A stretch of DNA of 56,799 nt from Pseudomonadota bacterium. Lineage in GTDB: Bacteria; Bdellovibrionota_C; UBA2361; OMII01. Below the pieces are notes generated by a model. It was not told where the DNA came from, did no database searches, and saw only the letters and a list, made by a program, of their open reading frames with translations. The DNA lies in NCBI GenBank assembly GCA_026390555.1, contig JAPLFS010000054.1, forward strand, positions 1-56,799. The letters are read 5' to 3'. A program made the position numbers and the translations under genes. This document shows, piece by piece, positions 50,902 to 56,799 of the stretch. Each line of letters opens with the position of its first letter. Within the stretch, counting starts at the first letter, position 1.

Positions 50902-50928
50902 CTAGTAATACATGGTCATCTAGTAATA
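50893..50928. repeat. 18-bp tandem duplication over the ftsI start
   Basis: CATGGTCATCTAGTAATA occurs twice in direct succession (50893-50910 and 50911-50928). Each copy carries two ATG codons on the minus strand. The copy nearer ftsI contains its start codons; the other gives a five-codon reading frame. Neither has a clear Shine-Dalgarno. Confidence 0.85.
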
Positions 50929-51025
50929 AAAGCAAGCCGTCACAGAGCCTGCCCTGTAAACCGCTATAGATAATCAGACACACCCAGATCCAACCGATAA
51001 TCAGCGGTTACAACCAACCGATCAA

Positions 51026-51343
51026 CTAGTACGAAACCTTGAGCGTCCTGCCTGGGCTATGCTCTGAAAGCTGCGCCATCTCACGGGCTGACTTCGCTAG
51101 GGAGTCTGGCCGCAAAAGCACTGAGCGCTGAAGCTCAAGTTCGCGACGCTCCATATCAAGCTCAACCGTTCGTTGACGCTCATGAGCCATCTGATAACCC
51201 AGATCCGTAGCCTCTAGCTTTACCCATACGCGAGCACCTAGAACCCCTAGGAGAACGACCGCCGCGAGTATCTGCACCCGTGCTGATACCGCTTTGGACT
51301 CACGCCTAACGTAAACCGACTGATACTGCAAACATACTGCCAT
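51026..51343 (-). CDS. ftsL: FtsL-like cell division protein
   Basis: 105 residues: a short cytoplasmic part, one membrane helix (VQILAAVVLLGVLGARVWV) and a periplasmic coiled coil (GYQMAHERQRTVELDMERRELELQ is its core) with a final segment ending in LKVSY. Sequence conservation is low in this family; the topology, size and place between rsmH and ftsI support the call. FtsL, FtsB and FtsQ form the divisome subcomplex. Confidence 0.85.
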   Translation of the reverse strand: MAVCLQYQSVYVRRESKAVSARVQILAAVVLLGVLGARVWVKLEATDLGYQMAHERQRTVELDMERRELELQRSVLLRPDSLAKSAREMAQLSEHSPGRTLKVSY

Positions 51344-51420
51344 ATAACCTAACCCTCTAAATAAATTTACAGACTATTTACCATTCTGTCGTTACCAAAA
51401 GTGACAGCTCGTTAATTTTT

Positions 51421-52362
51421 TTACTTCGAAAAATCACTTCCAAACTGAAAGACGCGCAATCTCGCACTACGCGCCGCCGGATTGTGCAAAATCTCCTCGT
51501 CCGATGGCACGATAGCCTTGCGATTAACAACCAGCCCGATCCGTTTTTCAGTTCTGTTTCCGCGCCAATTCGCGGGATAGCTGCCAGCTGATTCCCACTT
51601 CCGCATGCAATTAGTTACTACTTTGTCCTCGATCGAGTGGAATGTAATAGCAGCTAGCCGCCCACCCTTCTTCACTATGCAAGGAGCGTCTTCGAGTAGC
51701 TGTTTAATCTCTCCAAGTTCGTTATTGACCTTCATTCTGAGCGCCTGAAAGACTACCGTAGCCGGATGTGTCTTGGATTCGGAGCGTTTTCCGAGCTGTG
51801 ATGCCTTAACGGCATCAGCCAGCGCCTTGGCGCTAGCAAAAGGGCGCTCGAAAATAATGGTGCGGGCGATCGATCGGGCATTTTTGCCTACTCCGCCCTC
51901 GGCTAAGGCTATAAAGATCTCGCGCTCTGAGGCGTTGTTAATGAACTCTGCCGCAGTATCGTTACCTAGCCCCTCATCCATACGCATGTCGAGAGCCCCC
52001 TGATCGGCGAATGAAAACCCCCGCCCCTCCCTGAGTTGGTCGGTCGACATGCCGAGGTCAGCCAAAGCGCCATCAAAGGTAGTGTTGGAAACCGCTTTTA
52101 CCATACCTGAAAAAGGGGTGTGAATTAACTCAAGGCGACTGCCGTATTCAGATGACCAACGGCGCCCCCGTTCAATGGCTCGGCTATCCCTATCTATCGC
52201 CACTACGCATGCGTCTGGATTGGCGTTAAGGATCGCCCTTGTATGTCCGCCACCCCCGAAGGTGCAATCGAGAAACATACCGCCACTCCTGGCGCCTAGC
52301 GCCTCAATAACCTCGTTGAGCATGACGGGAATATGCACTGCATCCCCTGTGGCCTGATTCAT
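51421..52362 (-). CDS. rsmH: 16S rRNA (cytosine-1402-N4) methyltransferase RsmH
   Basis: 313 residues. HIPVMLNEVIEAL, then FLDCTFGGGGHTRAIL (SAM site), VAIDRDSRAI, DGALADLGMSTDQL and ITFHSIEDKVV are diagnostic of RsmH (MraW). It methylates the P-site base C1402. It overlaps mraZ by 4 bp and precedes ftsL. Confidence 0.96.
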   Translation of the reverse strand: MNQATGDAVHIPVMLNEVIEALGARSGGMFLDCTFGGGGHTRAILNANPDACVVAIDRDSRAIERGRRWSSEYGSRLELIHTPFSGMVKAVSNTTFDGALADLGMSTDQLREGRGFSFADQGALDMRMDEGLGNDTAAEFINNASEREIFIALAEGGVGKNARSIARTIIFERPFASAKALADAVKASQLGKRSESKTHPATVVFQALRMKVNNELGEIKQLLEDAPCIVKKGGRLAAITFHSIEDKVVTNCMRKWESAGSYPANWRGNRTEKRIGLVVNRKAIVPSDEEILHNPAARSARLRVFQFGSDFSK

Positions 52363-52898
52363 ATATCTATATCCGCAAATAGATCCGGATTCTCTAACAA
52401 CGCCAACTCAGACGCCGTAAAGATGGTGTCCCATACCCGCTTATCCCAGACACGAAATCCGTGGATTGACGCTGTAAAAACTACCTCCTTATCCAATCCA
52501 GCATATGCCCGAAGGTATGCTGGGATTAAAATTCTTCCACTACCGTCTATAGCGCACTCGCTAGCGCGGCTAAGGTAGAAGTTCTCGAGGCGCTGTAATT
52601 TACTGCTAAAGCGACTCTTCTCTCTCAGGCGCGCCTCAAAGCTCTCCCAAGCATCAAGGGCGAACCCCTCAACACAGCGGGATCCCTCTGAGATATAATT
52701 GGTAAGAACTACGCCCCGCTTTTCGCTATCTCCGAGCACCCGTCGAAACTCACTCGGCAGACTTATCCTGCCCTTGTCATCCACTGCGTGAACGCAGTTG
52801 CCACGAAAAGAGGTGTGCGGTGGGCGCTTGGATAAACGAGTAACGGGAACGCTAGTTTGCGCCTCTTTGGCTTGCTCATCGTGACCTTGATCATTCAT
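52359..52898 (-). CDS. mraZ: Transcriptional regulator MraZ with N-terminal extension
   Basis: 179 residues from the ATG after GGAAGG. Two AbrB-like half-sites are visible: VDDKGRISLPSEFR and IDGSGRILIPAYLRAYAG. About 30 extra N-terminal residues, polar and basic, precede the usual start FRGNCVHAVDDKG. MraZ forms a ring that represses its own dcw operon by binding TGGGN repeats upstream; two such repeats are present here. Confidence 0.93.
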   Translation of the reverse strand: MNDQGHDEQAKEAQTSVPVTRLSKRPPHTSFRGNCVHAVDDKGRISLPSEFRRVLGDSEKRGVVLTNYISEGSRCVEGFALDAWESFEARLREKSRFSSKLQRLENFYLSRASECAIDGSGRILIPAYLRAYAGLDKEVVFTASIHGFRVWDKRVWDTIFTASELALLENPDLFADIDI

Positions 52899-52980
52899 CC
52901 GCCTTCCCACCGCCGATTAGGAGAAATACAACCGAGACAACTGTCGAACTAAAACCGACCACGCAAGCTAAGGGCCAACA

Positions 52981-52995
52981 TCCCACTTAATCCCA
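52981..52995 (-). promoter_or_regulatory. Putative MraZ boxes upstream of mraZ
   Basis: On the minus strand two TGGGA boxes (52991-52995 and 52981-52985) are spaced by 5 bp, the pitch of one helix turn seen in MraZ operators (TGGGN-N5-TGGGN). They lie about 80 bp before the mraZ ATG. A TTGACC that could be a -35 box lies about 35 bp further upstream. Promoter spacing is not certain. The rest of the 300-bp gap to glmS has no gene. Confidence 0.6.
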
Positions 52996-53212
52996 CTTGA
53001 CACCACAAACCTACAGCCAATGGACTCTAATGGTCAATCGGGTAAATTGCCTAATATACTTATTTTTCTAGTTATTTTAAGTTTGTTAAAGCACTATGGT
53101 GGAAGTGCCTGTAAGGTCTGGTTGTTTTGAGTTGGAGCTATCCTAATAGGCTGAGCCATAACATGGCGATAGCGTATCGAACGACGTTGCAAATTCGAAC
53201 TCGTGTCGAAAA

Positions 53213-55048
53213 CTACTCTACCGTTACGCTCTTTGCCAAATTTCTCGGTAGATCAACGTCCGTCCCATTCATAACGGCCACATGGTAGGCCAAGAGCTGC
53301 AGGGGAATATTAAGGAGTATCGGACTCAGCTCCGCTGATATGTACGGAACGTAGATGACCGCTTCAGCGGAAACTCCTAGCGCTTTATCAGGAAGGGCAT
53401 CTGTAACGACCACAACTCGTGCACCGCGAGCCTCAACCTCTTTGAGGTTCGAAAGAGTTTTTTCAAATAATAATTTTTCACGGGGAAGGATCACTACTAC
53501 CGGCATCTTCTCATCGATCAATGCTATAGGCCCATGCTTCATCTCACCCGCTGGATATCCCTCAGCATGAATATATGAGATCTCCTTAAGCTTAAGCGCG
53601 CCTTCAAGCGCTATCGGATAGCAGGTTCCGCGGCCCAGAAATAGGAAGTCGCGCGCGCTGCAGAGCTGTTTGGCAGCAGCAGCAACGGCCGTATCAACAC
53701 GCAACGCTTGTGCTACAGCACTTGGTAGGTGCACTAGCGACTGTAAAACTATGCGACGCGCCTCGGCAGACATCGTGTTACGGTGCTCTGCAAGATATAA
53801 CGCAAGAAGCTCAAGGGCTACGATCTGGGTCGTAAAGGCCTTGGTAGAAGCCACGCTAATCTCTGGGCCAGCATGAGTATAGAGCACCATATCCGCGCGC
53901 CTACAGATGGAAGCCCCCACTACGTTACAAATAGCTAGGGTCATCCCCTTGCCGCTCGCACACTCAAGCGCTCCGAGGGTATCGAGCGTTTCTCCCGACT
54001 GAGAAACCGCTATCACCAGGGTATCGGCATCTATCAAGCTGGTGCGGTATCGGAACTCAGATGCATAGTCCACATCACACGGGATCCTTGCAAAATTCTC
54101 GATGAAGAACTTTCCTTCAAGGCATGCGTGCCATGCGGTTCCACACGCTACGAGCACAACTCTTTTTATTTCAGGGGCCTTTACCCTAAGCTTATCAAGC
54201 TCGGGCAACTCAATGGTGCCATCCAGCTCGTTGAAACGCGAACGCAGGGTATCGCTTAAAACTCTGGACTGGTCATAGATCTCTTTCAGCATAAAGTGCT
54301 TAAAGCCGCCCTTTTGTGCCGTAATTGGGTCCCAGGTTATCCGCTCCTCTGGCCTGGCGACGATACTGCCCCTGTTCTCTATATATATAGTGTCGGCGGT
54401 AATCTCAGCTAAGTCCCCGTCCTCAAGTACAAGTATGCGACGTGTATGGGGTAAAAGGGCTGGGATGTCGCTTGCTATGAAGTTCTCTCCCTCCCCACGC
54501 CCCAAAATGATGGGGGTAGAGTTCTTTGCGACCAGGATCCGATCGGGGTTTTGGGCGTCTATAGCAAGAAAGGCATAACTTCCCCTCACCTCGGCACACA
54601 TAAGCCTCATCGCCTCTAGTGGCTGAAACCCCTGCTCAAGAAACCGATTTAATAGGTGTGCTGCTACCTCAGTATCGGTCTCAGATTTAAAGATACTACC
54701 ATCTTGCTCAAGGCTAGTACGAAGCTCTAGATAGTTTTCAATTATTCCGTTGTGAATAAGGCTAACCCGTCCGGCTGAGTGCGGGTGTGCGTTAGTTTCT
54801 GTTGGGCGCCCATGGGTTGCCCAGCGCGTATGTCCTATACCAACACGCGCAGTGGATACCTGCTTCTTCTCTGAAAATACCTTCTTAAGCTCAACGAGCT
54901 TACCTGTGGCTCGTGTAATCTCTATGCCACCTGCTGTACACATCGCTATGCCAGATGAATCATAACCTCGATACTCTAGTGTTTCTAGCCCACCGAGTAG
55001 TATCGGCAAGGCCTCACGATTTCCAATATACCCAACTATTCCACACAT
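53213..55048 (-). CDS. glmS: Glutamine-fructose-6-phosphate aminotransferase GlmS
   Basis: 611 residues, normal length. MCGIVGYIGN with Cys2 as the glutaminase nucleophile after Met removal, TRWATHGRPTETNAHPH and LIHNGIIENY belong to the N-terminal domain; SIS domains carry ACGTAWHACLEGK, SQSGETLDTLGAL and SYIHAEGYPAGEMKHGPIAL; the C-terminus is DVDLPRNLAKSVTVE. It makes glucosamine-6-phosphate, the precursor for UDP-GlcNAc, and so supplies the neighbouring cell-wall genes. It lies upstream of mraZ in the same direction but with a separate 300-bp leader for mraZ. Confidence 0.96.
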   Translation of the reverse strand: MCGIVGYIGNREALPILLGGLETLEYRGYDSSGIAMCTAGGIEITRATGKLVELKKVFSEKKQVSTARVGIGHTRWATHGRPTETNAHPHSAGRVSLIHNGIIENYLELRTSLEQDGSIFKSETDTEVAAHLLNRFLEQGFQPLEAMRLMCAEVRGSYAFLAIDAQNPDRILVAKNSTPIILGRGEGENFIASDIPALLPHTRRILVLEDGDLAEITADTIYIENRGSIVARPEERITWDPITAQKGGFKHFMLKEIYDQSRVLSDTLRSRFNELDGTIELPELDKLRVKAPEIKRVVLVACGTAWHACLEGKFFIENFARIPCDVDYASEFRYRTSLIDADTLVIAVSQSGETLDTLGALECASGKGMTLAICNVVGASICRRADMVLYTHAGPEISVASTKAFTTQIVALELLALYLAEHRNTMSAEARRIVLQSLVHLPSAVAQALRVDTAVAAAAKQLCSARDFLFLGRGTCYPIALEGALKLKEISYIHAEGYPAGEMKHGPIALIDEKMPVVVILPREKLLFEKTLSNLKEVEARGARVVVVTDALPDKALGVSAEAVIYVPYISAELSPILLNIPLQLLAYHVAVMNGTDVDLPRNLAKSVTVE

Positions 55049-55589
55049 ACTCAGACCCTATACGAGATTAGCAAGCCGTGCCGTTTTTTCCATACGCCAC
55101 TGATACGCCAGACCTTAGCAAGATTGAGTACGTTGATACAGCCGCCTATTGCAGATTTGGATTCGTGTACACTCATGGCAGTTGCTAACTACTTTACCAG
55201 CACGGCCTTAATAAGGGCCCCTACCTACTGTGTCGTGTCGTACTGCATAGAAATCGCGATTAACCGTGTCAAAAATCTGTCGCTTTAAGAACTAAAACGA
55301 TCAGCCCCCTACTGCTAATGGTATCTCAAAACGCTTTTATAACTAGGCGTTGCTTGGTGTGAATCGTGCACAGCGACCTTTGGATTTCTAGGTCGACACC
55401 CTGGGTTGGGCATTTTTTGCCCGATTTGGGGCTCTCTTGGTTTCTTAGCGGGTACTAACGGCACCGTTGCCCGCAAACTTAAGAGAATTCGTCTGAAATA
55501 GAGATTCTTAGTTCACTTTAGCTAGTGGGCTTAAATTTTTGATAAATGTTTAAATTTATAGGGGTTGGTGACCGACCTCTAGACGTAAG
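55049..55589. other. Divergent intergenic region between glmS and the Thr/Pro repeat gene
   Basis: No gene is supported in these 541 bp. A compact hairpin is present at 55448-55474 (GCGGG with CCCGC outside, AACGG with CCGTT inside) and a smaller one at about 55408-55422 (GGGC-ATTTTTT-GCCC). The last 100 bp before the repeat gene are A/T-rich and probably contain its promoter. I do not see the conserved core of a glmS ribozyme. Confidence 0.45.
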
Positions 55590-56799
55590 ATGAGCGCTAG
55601 AAAGCAGGCCTATGGCCTTGCCATAGCTATGTCAGGTAACCCAAACGGCTTTAGGCCGAATGGGGGGCATATCGCTCGCGCACTGCTCTGCGTGATAGCA
55701 CTCGTGTCTCTTTTCATCGCCTATAACGCCCCGCTAGATCTATCTGCACAGGCTCCTCCTCCCGAGACTCCAATTTCCGGTTACCTAGAAAATGATGCGG
55801 AATGCGGCGTAGGATCCTTAGAGAATTCAATACCACCATGGGAAGCAACGGCAACTCCGACTAATACTCCAACCAACACTCCAACAGATACTCCAACTGA
55901 TACTCCAACTATCACACCTACTGCTACCCCAACCTCAACTAATACGCCAACTGCTACACCTACCAATACACCTACCAATACGCCAACTAATACGCCAACT
56001 CAAACTCCAACTAACACACCTACTGCAACCTCAACTAATACCCCAACCGCTACACCTACCAATACGCCAACTCAGACTCCAACTAACACACCTACTGCTA
56101 CCCCAACCTCAACTAACACGCCAACCGCTACACCTACTAATACGCCAACCAATACGCCAACAGATACACCAACCAACACACCTACTAATACCCCTACTAA
56201 CACCCCAACTGATACACCTACAAACACACCAACAAATACGCCAACAGATACACCAACCAACACACCAACCAACACTCCAACAAACACACCGACTAATACG
56301 CCGACTAACACCCCAACTGATACACCTACAAACACGCCAACGAATACGCCAACAGATACACCAACTAACACTCCAACTAACACACCTACGAATACGCCAA
56401 CCAATACGCCAACCAATACGCCAACTAACACACCAACTAATACGCCAACAGATACGCCGACCAATACTCCAACAGATACTCCAACTAACACTCCAACTAA
56501 CACACCTACTAATACGCCAACCAATACGCCAACTAACACACCAACTAATACGCCAACAGATACTCCAACAGATACTCCAACGAACACACCGACCGATACG
56601 CCAACTAACACCCCAACTGATACACCTACCAACACTCCAACTAATACGCCAACAGACACACCAACCGATACACCAACTAATACTCCAACCAACACTCCAA
56701 CAGATACGCCAACCAACACACCGACTTATACGCCAACTAACACCCCAACCAATACGCCAACTAACACACCAACAGACACACCTACAAACACACCAACTA
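55590..56799 (+). CDS. Secreted Thr/Pro tetrapeptide-repeat protein (3' end outside window)
   Basis: At least 403 residues, open at the right edge. Residues 30-54 form a signal peptide ([20 protein letters not shown], then LDLSAQA). Residues 55-87 are a short unique stretch with one Cys (ECGVG). From residue 89 to the window end the protein is only TPTN, TPTD and a few TPTA, TPTQ, TPTS or TPTI units. Such Thr-Pro runs are known as extended, often glycosylated, spacer or stalk regions of surface proteins, so a functional domain is expected further downstream. An alternative start is Met14. The synonymous third bases vary among units, which argues that the protein sequence is kept by selection or by old repeat expansion. 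Confidence 0.8.
   Translation, partial: MSARKQAYGLAIAMSGNPNGFRPNGGHIARALLCVIALVSLFIAYNAPLDLSAQAPPPETPISGYLENDAECGVGSLENSIPPWEATATPTNTPTNTPTDTPTDTPTITPTATPTSTNTPTATPTNTPTNTPTNTPTQTPTNTPTATSTNTPTATPTNTPTQTPTNTPTATPTSTNTPTATPTNTPTNTPTDTPTNTPTNTPTNTPTDTPTNTPTNTPTDTPTNTPTNTPTNTPTNTPTNTPTDTPTNTPTNTPTDTPTNTPTNTPTNTPTNTPTNTPTNTPTNTPTDTPTNTPTDTPTNTPTNTPTNTPTNTPTNTPTNTPTDTPTDTPTNTPTDTPTNTPTDTPTNTPTNTPTDTPTDTPTNTPTNTPTDTPTNTPTYTPTNTPTNTPTNTPTDTPTNTPT
55854..56799 (+). repeat. 12-bp tandem repeat array encoding Thr-Pro-Thr-Asn/Asp
   Basis: About 79 consecutive 12-bp units (consensus ACNCCNACNAAY or with GAY) run to the window edge, a total of 946 bp. Third bases differ freely (CCA, CCT, CCG; ACT, ACA, ACG, ACC). 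Higher-order copies such as longer blocks of several units recur (for example similar stretches near 56330-56480 and 56440-56570), indicating duplication of multi-unit blocks. Confidence 0.95.

Noticed and set aside
55049-55300. A glmS ribozyme in the glmS leader
   Set aside because: No recognisable conserved core, and this regulator is mainly known from Gram-positive bacteria.
55781-56719. Long open frames on the minus strand made of Val-Gly repeats ([11 protein letters not shown])
   Set aside because: They are the reverse complement of the Thr/Pro repeat array. The plus strand has a signal peptide and a proper start; the minus frame has neither a ribosome site nor a non-repeat domain.
55854-56799. 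CRISPR-like array
   Set aside because: The repeats are 12 bp, contiguous, without spacers of constant length, and are kept in one reading frame, so this is a coding tandem repeat.

Overview
The window comes from a diderm, Gram-negative-type bacterium. Evidence for an outer membrane includes an HME-RND efflux pump with a TolC-like channel, Mla-type lipid transport genes, SecG and several lipobox proteins. A MurE with the DNPR motif points to meso-diaminopimelate peptidoglycan. Separate PurS and PurQ, a CarD-type regulator, a methylcrotonyl-CoA carboxylase and a very long Thr/Pro repeat protein suggest a deltaproteobacterium-like or related uncultured lineage. I cannot place it more precisely from sequence alone.

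Layout. 1-4.6 kb is visibly more A/T-rich than the rest. It carries a three-gene surface-polysaccharide-type module on the minus strand (membrane sulfatase-like protein, NoeA-like methyltransferase, small 'YLDPGTGS' membrane protein), followed by a broken 3' piece of purH. A 45-bp direct repeat, itself purH coding sequence, lies at both edges. 4.9-10.8 kb is a heavy-metal efflux operon (czcCBA type). 10.8-13.0 kb is purB-purS-purQ. 13.0-14.8 kb holds a YycJ-like metallo-beta-lactamase-fold gene, a decayed copy of its 3' end, and an unknown small gene between them with a structured leader and tail. 14.8-20 kb has a DUF155/RMD1 protein and the two methylcrotonyl-CoA carboxylase subunits. 20-26.3 kb holds a BtuF-like protein, a LysM-like lipoprotein, tRNA-Leu(GAG), secG, an Mrp ATPase and a radical SAM protein. 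26.3-29.5 kb has cutA, purN, a UPF0173 hydrolase and an aldo-keto reductase. 29.5-34.7 kb is a minus-strand run: tRNA-Val(GAC), rpmI, rplT, rimI, pyrD, carD, ispD, ispF. 34.8-39.4 kb is ftsE-ftsX-envC-ctpA (divisome control of cell-wall hydrolysis). 39.7-42.8 kb is a lipoprotein gene plus mlaE-mlaF-mlaD. 42.8-52.9 kb is a division/cell-wall (dcw) cluster, mraZ-rsmH-ftsL-ftsI-murE-mraY-murD, then surE. murF is missing from its usual slot and an opposite-strand lipoprotein gene sits there. glmS (UDP-GlcNAc precursor supply) follows. The last 1.2 kb opens a secreted protein made of about 79 tandem 12-bp Thr-Pro-Thr-X units that runs off the window.

The intergenic spaces are unusual. Two copies of a hairpin-rich element of about 135 bp lie 11 kb apart. 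A short terminal motif (consensus GTAACTANTCASC, with a longer TAACTATTNACCCCAGTA form) recurs in at least six intergenic regions, sometimes as inverted pairs. A 14-bp tandem array lies just upstream of carD, and a 118-bp inverted repeat lies between carD and pyrD. These look like an undescribed dispersed repeat family, and they are the strongest candidates for something new here.
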